This document shows positions 24,904 to 31,486 of a stretch of DNA of 45,066 bases, one piece after another. This DNA is from Gemmatimonadales bacterium (lineage in GTDB: Bacteria > Gemmatimonadota > Gemmatimonadetes > Gemmatimonadales > GWC2-71-9), in the NCBI GenBank assembly GCA_011772755.1, contig WVYX01000242.1, positions 1 to 45,066 on the forward strand, written 5' to 3'. Position 1 is the first letter of the stretch. Every line of letters starts with the position of its first letter. The notes under the pieces were generated by a model that was given only the letters and a program-made list of their open reading frames with translations, did no database searches and was not told where the DNA came from. Both the position numbers and the translations under genes were made by a program.

Positions 24904-26526
24904 CTAGTTCGGGCGCCGGGAACGCGCGGGCCGCCTCGCCGATGAGCTGCTTCGCGTGGGTGCGCTCCGCTGCACCGGGCGGCTCTGCACCCTGCTCGGG
25001 GAGCGTACCGCCGGTCGAGGTGCCGGACGGCTGGCTGGTGTTGCCCTGGATGGTGCCGGACGGCGGGTCGGTGCCGCCCTGGATGGCGCCGGACGGCTGG
25101 CTGGCCGCGCCGAGCGGCTTGGTGCCGACCTTCGCTGCAGCACAGGGCGCCTGGTGGCGCTGCTTTGGCTCGGCCGCGCCGTGGGGCGGGAGCTCGACCT
25201 GCCCTGGGGCGTCACCCGACCAGTGGACCCGCTCCTGGAGCTGGGCTGCGCGGACGGGCGCGAGCTCGGCCTGCGCTGGGGAGTCACCCGCTTGGCAGGT
25301 GTCGGCTGGCGGCTGGGGGTGACCCGCCGCTCGGGACGCGCCTGAGCCGGCTGCCTCCGCTGCTCGGTGCGCCTCACCTGGGGACGTTCAGTCGGTTGAC
25401 GCTGCTCAGGGCTGCGCCGCTGCACCGACCGGTCAGTTGGGCTAATGACCCTCCGGCCGTCGGTGATGCCCCACCCGTTCGGCTGGACGCGTGTCCGGGC
25501 GCTGGCATCGCCGGTAGGCGCGAGCCGCCGATCCGCAGTCCCAGTCCGTGTAGGAGCGAGGCGGCGGGCAGAGGTCGCGGTCCGCGACCCGGTCACCAAC
25601 CGCCTGCTGGTGGCATTCGCCGCAGCCACCCTCCGTCTGACGGTGATGCCGCCATTTGCGAGGCCCGCGCGATCCGCCGGCTTGAACGTGTACCGGCGGA
25701 GCACCAGCCTATGCGAGTCCCCGTACACGTACCGCACGCCTGGATAACCCACGTAGTAGCCGCCGCCGTAGTAGTACGGGCGATAGCCGTAGTAGAACGG
25801 GTCGTACCAGAACGGGTAGAAGGGATCGTAGCAGAACACGCCGCACCAAAACGGGTCGTACCAGGGATCCCACCACCGACTGGCCCAGTACGACCGCCAG
25901 CGCCACGGATAGTACCAGCTGGGATAATGGCCGAAGTGCAGGCTGACGCCGAAATGGACCGGCATGGCATATAGGCTCAAGGGGTAGTACTCGTGGGCGT
26001 AAGCTACCCTACGCCCCACTTCGTAGCGCACCAGGTCATAGTCGAAGTGGTTGTCCCCAGCCATCTGTTGGGCCAGCGCCGTCAGCTCGGCCTCGGGATC
26101 GAGTTCCTCGCTCAGCCGCCAGGTCTCGAGCAAACGGTAGTCCCAGTGGTCGGCGCGGACGAACTCTTCGAAGTGGAACGGGTCGCGGGAGAATGCCGCG
26201 TACACCGTCCCCGCGCCGCTTTCCTCGTAGACACGGAAGGCCTCGCGGCCGCCTCGCCCCTCGATCTCGTAGTCACGCTCGCCCCGGATGAAGCTGTCCT
26301 CGAAGGGGTCGAGAGGGAACAAGACACGAATCCGGCCATCGGGCTCGGCGTGGAGCAGGAGCAGGTATCCGTCGGTGGCGGTGCGCACGTAGGCCCGAAC
26401 CCGGTCGCCGCGCTCCACGTCATGTCGCTTGCTCAGCCAGACTCTGACGGGGGGCTGCACCTGCGCGATCTCGATCGCGTCGGTGGGAGCAACGGTAAGC
26501 GATGTCAGCAGTAGTGCCGTGAGCAT
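24904..26526 (-). CDS. secreted DUF4384 protein with Tyr/Trp-rich middle and highly basic tail
   Basis: 540-residue exported protein. Seen: signal peptide (1-24, MLTALLLTSLTVAPTDA); a DUF4384-like domain (about 20-130) with VRVWLSKRHDVERGDRVRAYV, LLLLHAEPDGRIRVLFP and the FIRGERDYEIEG strand; an aromatic low-complexity part (about 200-270) full of Tyr, Trp, Pro and Gly; and a disordered C-terminal third (about 360-540) of Arg, Pro, Ser, Thr and Gln with almost no acidic residues. Start ATG 26526 has GGGAGGA just upstream; a 555-residue reading adds a poor N-terminus. The tail suits binding to a polyanion such as polyphosphate, nucleic acid or cell-wall polymer. Function unknown. Confidence 0.78.
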   Translation of the reverse strand: MLTALLLTSLTVAPTDAIEIAQVQPPVRVWLSKRHDVERGDRVRAYVRTATDGYLLLLHAEPDGRIRVLFPLDPFEDSFIRGERDYEIEGRGGREAFRVYEESGAGTVYAAFSRDPFHFEEFVRADHWDYRLLETWRLSEELDPEAELTALAQQMAGDNHFDYDLVRYEVGRRVAYAHEYYPLSLYAMPVHFGVSLHFGHYPSWYYPWRWRSYWASRWWDPWYDPFWCGVFCYDPFYPFWYDPFYYGYRPYYYGGGYYVGYPGVRYVYGDSHRLVLRRYTFKPADRAGLANGGITVRRRVAAANATSRRLVTGSRTATSARRLAPTRTGTADRRLAPTGDASARTRVQPNGWGITDGRRVISPTDRSVQRRSPEQRQPTERPQVRRTEQRRQPAQARPERRVTPSRQPTPAKRVTPQRRPSSRPSAQPSSRSGSTGRVTPQGRSSSRPTARPSQSSATRRPVLQRRSAPSRSARPASRPAPSRAAPTRRPAPSRATPASRPAPRPAVRSPSRVQSRPVQRSAPTRSSSSARRPARSRRPN

Positions 26527-26953
26527 CAGTCCTCCCGGGCCGAAGGACCCCGCGCGTGGCCGACCCAGCATCGGCTCGCGCGCTCTCGTGACCGCCCCAC
26601 CAAGGTAGCTATCTCCTGGGGAGCAACGCTAGTTCCGTTGCTATACTCAAGCAAGTTGCGGGCCAGAGGGTAAGTTGTTGTCAATCAATATACTACGTCG
26701 CTGAGGGGCGGGCTGAGTCGTCCACTAAACGGGACAACCTGCCCCAAGCCGTAACCGGTCCCCGACGGCATCCCAGCCCGCGGCCGACCCTGTCCCCAAG
26801 CGGCAGTCCCACCCGGACCGGGTTGGTGGTTGTGTGGTCAGTGGTCGCTCCCGTTTGACACCACACCCAAGCGATATGCCGAAACCACTCACCTCAGACT
26901 ACAAACCACAAGCCACAAACCACATAGCACAAAGCCCCTCCTGGCGCCCTCCT
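26527..26953. other. intergenic region, DUF4384 upstream and aminotransferase downstream
   Basis: 427 bases without a supported gene. An AT-richer patch near 26640-26700 may hold the DUF4384 promoter: TTGACA is present on the minus strand but no well-spaced -10 box. The reiterated inverted repeat at 26821-26932 occupies the end next to the aminotransferase stop. Confidence 0.45.
26821..26932. repeat. reiterated-word inverted repeat, GTGGTTTGTGG type
   Basis: Left arm 26821-26850 (GGTTGGTGGTTGTGTGGTC); right arm 26884-26930 (ACAAACCACAAGCCACAAAC, CACATAG), whose complement repeats TGTGGTTTGTGG. It sits about 20 bases beyond the stop of the aminotransferase gene. Confidence 0.7.
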
Positions 26954-28075
26954 TCAGACCTTCCCCTCCTTCCGGAGCGCCTTCAGCGTTTCCGCGAACT
27001 GCTCCATCTCGGCGGGCAGGCCAATCGAGAGCCGACTATGGGTCAGCATTGGCGGAAAGGGACGGCCCACCCGGATGCCCCGTTCCAGCATCATCTCCCT
27101 GTAGGTCTTGAGGTCGCCGGTGATGCGGTGCATCACGAAGTTGGTGTGGCTGGGGAGGTAGTCCAGGCCGAGATCTTCGAGGCACTCATGCAGTATCCGC
27201 TTGCCTCGTTGGTTAACGTCGAGGCTGCGCTCAACGAAACCCGCTTCGTCCAGGCTTGCCATCCCGGCGACCAGCGCGAGGTGGTTCGCGTTGTTCCGCA
27301 CCCGGAATCGCCGGAGCCGCTCGGCGGTCTCTTCGTGTGCGATGCCGTAGCCCAGGCGGATTCCAGCCATCCCATAGACCTTGGAGAAGGTCCGGGCGAT
27401 GACCACGTTGGGCCGTTCGGGCACCCATCGGATCGCGGACCAGTAGCGGGGATCTTCGACGTAGTCGAAATAGGCCTCGTCTACCAGGAAGTACATCGTA
27501 TCCGGAGCCGATGCTATCCAGGCGTCAATGTCGGCGCTCGGCGTGAGCGTCCCGGTGGGGTTGTTCGGGCTGCAGAGGTAGACCAGCACCGTCCCGGTTC
27601 CGGCACTGGCTCGCGCCTGCATCTGGTCGAGGTCGTGGGAATAGTCCGAACGGAGCGGAACCTTGACAACCTCGACGGGGAGTGCTCCGGCGTACCAAGG
27701 GCCGTCTTCGTACGTGGGTTCCGCCACAATCAGTCGGCCCGATGGCGTGGCCAGGGCGTGGACCGTCATCTTCAACACTTCGGTGGAGCCGGCGCCCAGG
27801 ACGATGTTCTCAGGCTTCACCCCGTGCTTGGCGGCGAGGGCTTCGATCATTCTTCCGCTTCCCTGGGGGTAGCGGTTCGCGTCTACTAATCCCTCGATGA
27901 TCGCCCGCCGTGCGGCGGGAGCGATCCCCAGCGGGTTCTCGTTCGAGCTGAGCCGAATCGGTCCTTTCAAGCCTGTCCGTGGGGAGAGCTTGAGAAGGTG
28001 GGGTGCTGCCGTAACGCCACCCATACCCATGACACCTGCGGCGAGACCGGTTTGGAGGAATGCACGTCGTTGCAT
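26954..28075 (-). CDS. Tat-exported class I/II aminotransferase (histidinol-phosphate aminotransferase-like)
   Basis: 373-residue PLP aminotransferase. Seen: twin-arginine signal MQRRAFLQTGLAAGVMGMGG (1-20) with likely cleavage near TAA; SSNENPLG (43-50), CSPNNPTG (168-175), DEAYFDY (199-205) and the PLP lysine in RTFSKVYGMAGIRLGY (K232). The core is closest to HisC-type enzymes, but exported aminotransferases are not expected to serve histidine synthesis, so another amino substrate outside the cytoplasm is likely. Tat export fits a cofactor-loaded protein. The signal starts exactly at the likely ATG (28075), so it is not an artefact of a long start. No histidine genes nearby. Confidence 0.87.
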   Translation of the reverse strand: MQRRAFLQTGLAAGVMGMGGVTAAPHLLKLSPRTGLKGPIRLSSNENPLGIAPAARRAIIEGLVDANRYPQGSGRMIEALAAKHGVKPENIVLGAGSTEVLKMTVHALATPSGRLIVAEPTYEDGPWYAGALPVEVVKVPLRSDYSHDLDQMQARASAGTGTVLVYLCSPNNPTGTLTPSADIDAWIASAPDTMYFLVDEAYFDYVEDPRYWSAIRWVPERPNVVIARTFSKVYGMAGIRLGYGIAHEETAERLRRFRVRNNANHLALVAGMASLDEAGFVERSLDVNQRGKRILHECLEDLGLDYLPSHTNFVMHRITGDLKTYREMMLERGIRVGRPFPPMLTHSRLSIGLPAEMEQFAETLKALRKEGKV

Positions 28076-28218
28076 GGGAGAATCCTCCGGGGGGGCTGGT
28101 CTTATGCTAATAATGAGCCCCGGTGAATGACTCGGCCAGATCGCGGTTCTCCCCTCGACACTGCGTGATTCATGATGCAGTATTGGCGAGCCGCATCACG
28201 CGACCAAGCGAGGATTAC

Positions 28219-28545
28219 ATGACGACCGTGACAGTCACCCCTGCAGGCGACGAGGCCCTGTATGGCTTGCTGGTGGAGAAGGAGCGGGAGCTACGGGAAG
28301 TGGGGCGCGGAACGCTCCATCGCCGCGGTCCGCGCAAGGCGGGGCAAGAGAAGTGGATGCATGCGTCGTACAAGGGCTGGATCAAGCTCCAGCGAGGCCT
28401 CGGCGGCGTGGTGGTGGCACTGGTTCACGGCGCGGCGGAACGAGACGAATGGCAGCTGGTTACGTCATTCGTTGGATTCCTTCACCGACACTTTCGAGAC
28501 GATATCGCCAGCGTGACGCTCTCGTTTGGGGTGGAAGCGGAGTGA
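28219..28545 (+). CDS. small conserved-looking hypothetical protein
   Basis: 108 residues from ATG 28219 with GCGAGGA upstream; a longer frame from 28123 has no ribosome site. Seen: an alpha/beta composition, a basic patch (GTLHRRGPRKAGQEKW), then YKGWIKLQRGLGGVVVALVH and a C-terminal VTLSFGVEAE strand. No signal peptide, no membrane segment and no family I recognise. Its TGA (28543-28545) directly abuts the stop of the convergent tenA gene. Confidence 0.65.
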   Translation: MTTVTVTPAGDEALYGLLVEKERELREVGRGTLHRRGPRKAGQEKWMHASYKGWIKLQRGLGGVVVALVHGAAERDEWQLVTSFVGFLHRHFRDDIASVTLSFGVEAE

Positions 28546-29211
28546 TCACGGTTTCCATTCCTCCCCTCTCCAGCACATCTCCCAGAACTGCCACTCGTAG
28601 CGGCTCGATAGCACGAACAAGTCGATGAGACGGCGCCGCTTCTCATCGCTGATGCCGGCCGCGACCCGATTGAGCTCCGCCTTGAGCCACTCTGCCGCCT
28701 CCGCGAACTCGGTGGAGGCGTACTGGGCGATCCAATCCGCATAGCGTTGGTCCGACGGCGGCCTGCCTTTGGCGAGATGCTGGGCGATGTAGACGTAGCC
28801 CCAGGCGCAAGGCAGGAGTGCTGCCAACAGATCCGCCATGTCACCGTCGGCTGAGGTGCGGACCAGGAAGTCGGTGTAGGCTCTGGTGGTCGGCCAGCTG
28901 GGCTGGGCCTCCAGCTCCTCACTGGAGATGCCGAACCGCTCGGCGTAGGAGCGGTGCAGCGACATCTCGGTGTTGAGGGTGAGGTCCAGGACCTTGGCGT
29001 ACCAGCCCATTGATTCTAGCCGGTCCGCCTTCGCCACGGCCCAAGCGAAGATGCGGGCGAATTCCTTGAGATACAGGTAGTCCTGCAGCACCCACCGCTT
29101 GAATCGCTCCACCTCGAGCGACCCGTCACCGAGTCCCTTCACGAAGGGGTGCTCGAGCTGGGCGTCCCAAATCGACCTAGCTGCGTTGAAACAATCGTTG
29201 GTTAGCGACAT
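28546..29211 (-). CDS. tenA: TenA-family aminopyrimidine aminohydrolase (thiaminase II), Cys type
   Basis: 221-residue cytosolic enzyme that hydrolyses aminomethylpyrimidine breakdown products of thiamine for reuse, and thiamine itself poorly. Seen: all-helical plan with D44 (LQDYLYL), nucleophile C135 (LLPCAWGY) and E206 (SSRYEWQFWEM), at or within one residue of the B. subtilis numbering, so this is the TENA_C class. Start ATG 29211; the upstream reading to 29313 lies in a low-complexity repeat. It is followed head-to-tail by a second TenA-like gene lying upstream on the minus strand. No other thiamine gene is present. Confidence 0.92.
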   Translation of the reverse strand: MSLTNDCFNAARSIWDAQLEHPFVKGLGDGSLEVERFKRWVLQDYLYLKEFARIFAWAVAKADRLESMGWYAKVLDLTLNTEMSLHRSYAERFGISSEELEAQPSWPTTRAYTDFLVRTSADGDMADLLAALLPCAWGYVYIAQHLAKGRPPSDQRYADWIAQYASTEFAEAAEWLKAELNRVAAGISDEKRRRLIDLFVLSSRYEWQFWEMCWRGEEWKP

Positions 29212-29242
29212 TGGTCGACTTCCTCTACATGACGTCGGAGAG

Positions 29243-29353
29243 ATCACGTGACGGGGAGCGGGGAGCGGGCGCCCCGTGTTCATGTCGCCCTCCCGGGCCT
29301 TCCTGCTCCCCACTCTCTGCTCCCGCTCCCCGCTCCCTGCTCCCCGCTCCCCT
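29243..29353. repeat. reiterated-word inverted repeat, GGGGAGC type
   Basis: Left arm 29250-29275 (ACGGGGAGCGGGGAGCGGG); right arm 29300-29352, several copies of GCTCCCC/GCTCCCT. The right arm is longer than the left. It begins one base beyond the stop of the upstream TenA-like gene and separates the two tenA paralogues. Confidence 0.75.
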
Positions 29354-30004
29354 TTACGTAGCTGGCCACCCCTCCCCCGTCGCCGCCATCTCCCAGAACG
29401 CGATCTCGTACTTCGTCGTCAGCTCGAAGTACTCTGCCATGCGTTCGCGTTCGGATGGTCCTGCCTCCTCGGCCAAGGCGTTCAGCTCAGTCTCCAGGTA
29501 GGACACGTACTGGGCGAACTCCTCGCCGGCCCAATTCTCCACGAACGGATACCACTTCGAGTCCTGGGCGATGCCCTGCTTGACCACCTTCCAGGAATCG
29601 TGATACGCCTTTTCCGCCGTGTAGAGCACGGTGTAGGCCTCGGCGTAGGACGCTCGGAAGGCGGTGGCCAGCAAGAACTGGATGTAGGCGTGATTGGTGA
29701 ATGAAGGTGGGGCACCTCTCAGGTTCACCCCGACAACTTGAGCCCGCTCTTCGAACAGCTTGAGCTCCTTCTGAAGGGCGGCGATGGCGCCGGCCAGCGG
29801 CTCCCAGTGATGGCGGGGCGCCCTGGCGAGGAGGGCGGCGAGGAACGGAATCGCCGCCTCGACGAAGAGGTAGTCCTGCCGCATCCAGACGGCGAACCGC
29901 TCGTCCGATATGGTTCCGTCCCGAGTCTCCCGCAGGAAGCGGTGGTCCAGCATCGCGTCCCACAGGGGCTCGAGGCGTGCTAGTTGGTCTGCGCAGAACG
30001 GCAC
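29354..30004 (-). CDS. TenA-like protein, cysteine-less (TENA_E) type
   Basis: 216-residue helical TenA homologue. Seen: D44 (MRQDYLFVEA), Y/F-rich helices and C-terminal E200 (TTKYEIAFWEM), but the nucleophilic cysteine region reads AYTVLYTAEKAYHDSW with no Cys, so it belongs to the TENA_E group, in which glutamates act instead and the substrate is often different. Start is GTG 30004 with GGGAG seven bases upstream. It precedes the Cys-type tenA in the same direction with a 142-base gap filled by a repeat. A palindrome with a T-box-like core lies about 100 bases upstream. Confidence 0.87.
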   Translation of the reverse strand: MPFCADQLARLEPLWDAMLDHRFLRETRDGTISDERFAVWMRQDYLFVEAAIPFLAALLARAPRHHWEPLAGAIAALQKELKLFEERAQVVGVNLRGAPPSFTNHAYIQFLLATAFRASYAEAYTVLYTAEKAYHDSWKVVKQGIAQDSKWYPFVENWAGEEFAQYVSYLETELNALAEEAGPSERERMAEYFELTTKYEIAFWEMAATGEGWPAT

Positions 30005-30100
30005 GGTGAGGCTCCCGAGTAGTCAGGTTCGGATCGAAGGCTCATTCGCCGGGCCCGCGAGGGAAGGGAACAGGGTAGCCGGTTCCGTCGCAAGCCCGGG

Positions 30101-30142
30101 AATGGGGAGCAGACCGCTCGGGGCGGTACCACCCCAGCGGTC
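30101..30142 (-). promoter_or_regulatory. palindrome with T-box-like antiterminator core
   Basis: A 31-base palindrome (30112-30142, arms GACCGCT / AGCGGTC) whose minus strand reads GGGTGGTACCGC (30134-30123), matching the T-box consensus GGGTGGNACCGC. A downstream CCCCA on that strand can pair with the TGGGG before the bulge, as in a T-box antiterminator, while the palindrome arms form the competing stem. No stem I is recognised, so this is a candidate only. Confidence 0.35.
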
Positions 30143-30263
30143 GCTAAGTTGGAGTCCTGCTGATGGTTCGGGCCACTCCATGGAGGCTCCGCCCCCTGAA
30201 ACCGCATTGCGCCAGTCACCGTAGGGAGCTAAGTAGGAATCTCTGGCATCCGGGGACGAGACT

Positions 30264-30890
30264 ATGTCGACTGTTCGCAGAATCGTGATCACGGTGGGGG
30301 CGCCAGTGGTGGTAGTCGTGGGCCTGGGCGTGCTCTGGGGAATCCGCAACGCCGCCGCCATGAAGGCCCAGATCGAGGCGTGGGCCGACAGCCTGGAGCA
30401 CAGCCCCAATCCGGTGACAATGCAGCTGTCCTTCATTCCCATGTACGTGGAAGGCGACAGGGTGGGGAGGCTCCAGTCGGTCGTGGTCCAGCGGGTCGAG
30501 CCTGCCACCGTGGACAGTCTGCGGATTGAGATCGCGCTGTCAGAGAAAGCAGACGTCGAGCACCTGGCCGACTGCCAGTTCCACCTGGACCCCGATGCGT
30601 TCGACCGTGAGGGCCCCCTGGGGTTCAAGGAAGTGATGCTCTGCCGCTCGGACGCCGAGGATCTCGTGCGATTTGGCAGCGTGGTCTTTACAGGGACGGG
30701 TCGAGCGACCGGGCTGTATCTCGCGCCACACGACCTGCCCTGTGAGCGTATGAGCCACGACCACACTGGGCCCTGCACCCAGATAACCTCGGAGATCCAC
30801 CGGCTGCGGACCGATGTGCGGGAGGAAATTCGGGACATCAGGCTGGACATTCGCGGCCGCCGGCGCGCCAAGGTAGAGGTTCGTCGCTGA
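30264..30890 (+). CDS. membrane-anchored hypothetical protein
   Basis: 208 residues. Seen: a basic start (MSTVRRI) and one N-terminal hydrophobic segment (about 8-26), acting as a signal anchor; then a domain of about 110 residues with three to four cysteines (ADCQFHLD, EVMLCRSD, DLPCERMS, TGPCTQI) that could form disulfides outside the membrane; and a charged helix-rich C-terminus (HRLRTDVREEIRDIRLDIRGRRRAKVEVRR). No family recognised. ATG 30264 is used. It stands alone, divergent from the TenA-like gene and about 100 bases ahead of a lipoprotein gene. Confidence 0.68.
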   Translation: MSTVRRIVITVGAPVVVVVGLGVLWGIRNAAAMKAQIEAWADSLEHSPNPVTMQLSFIPMYVEGDRVGRLQSVVVQRVEPATVDSLRIEIALSEKADVEHLADCQFHLDPDAFDREGPLGFKEVMLCRSDAEDLVRFGSVVFTGTGRATGLYLAPHDLPCERMSHDHTGPCTQITSEIHRLRTDVREEIRDIRLDIRGRRRAKVEVRR

Positions 30891-30990
30891 GGTAATCCGC
30901 CGACGGCCCTGTTCCCGGCGGCGTACCCTCGACTCGCCGCGGCCGCCGGGGCGGGGTAGTTTCTAGTTGTGACATCTGGAGGAGGTTGGC

Positions 30991-31398
30991 ATGGCACGAC
31001 TCAGTGTGTTCACCCTGCTGCTGGCCGTTGGTGCGGCGGTGGGGTGTGCCTCGGGTACGGCTGGCGCACCACCGGCTACGGCAGAGCCGGAACCAGAAGC
31101 CGTCGACCCGGTGGGGACGTACAGTTTCGAAACCACCTACCAGGGACAGACCGTCACCGGCCGAATCGTGATCACCAAGACCGGGGAGAGTTTCGGAGGT
31201 GTCCTGGAGCCCGACGCCGGCCCGCCCCCGGTAGACATCTACCGCGTCACGGTGGACGGCCAGGAGATGACTGTCATTGGCGACGCCGGCGGTGAAGATC
31301 TCGTCATAACGATGACCTTCACCGGCGATACCTACACCGGAAGCTGGGTCCTCGGGTTCGATTCCGGTGAGCTGAAGGGCGAGAGGATCAAGAGGTAG
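30991..31398 (+). CDS. small lipoprotein
   Basis: 135 residues. Seen: lipoprotein signal MARLSVFTLLLAVGAAVGC with the lipidated Cys at 19, a Pro/Ala/Glu linker (about 20-42), then a beta-rich domain (VGTYSFETTYQGQTVTGRIV ... TFTGDTYTGSWVLGFDSGELKGERI) like lipocalin-type or DUF-type extract domains seen after amidohydrolase proteins. A strong GGAGGAGG site precedes the ATG. Position on the cell envelope is well supported; function is not. It converges on the metalloprotease gene with a repeat between. Confidence 0.78.
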   Translation: MARLSVFTLLLAVGAAVGCASGTAGAPPATAEPEPEAVDPVGTYSFETTYQGQTVTGRIVITKTGESFGGVLEPDAGPPPVDIYRVTVDGQEMTVIGDAGGEDLVITMTFTGDTYTGSWVLGFDSGELKGERIKR

Positions 31399-31486
31399 CG
31401 GTAGAAGGGGCAGTGGGGGCAGAAGGGGCAGAGGGTGCTAGCAGATCCTCTGCCCCTCCTCTCCCTTCTGCCCCTTCTCCCCCCTA
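31396..31486. repeat. reiterated-word inverted repeat, AGAAGGGGCAG type
   Basis: Left arm 31399-31435 (GAAGGGGCAGTGGGGGCAG, AAGGGGCAGAGG); right arm 31447-31484 (CCTCTGCCCC, CTTCTGCCCCTTCT), nearly exact complements, around an 11-base loop. It fills the gap between two convergent genes; its right arm touches the stop codon of the metalloprotease. Confidence 0.85.

Noticed and set aside
29212-29313. N-terminal extension of the Cys-type TenA
   Set aside because: Encoded by the left arm of the GGGGAGC repeat; the catalytic numbering fits the start at 29211 almost exactly.
30005-30263. TPP riboswitch upstream of the TenA-like gene
   Set aside because: Looked for the CTGAGA and ACCTGAT...GGATAATGCCAGCGTAGGGA elements on the minus strand; neither is present.
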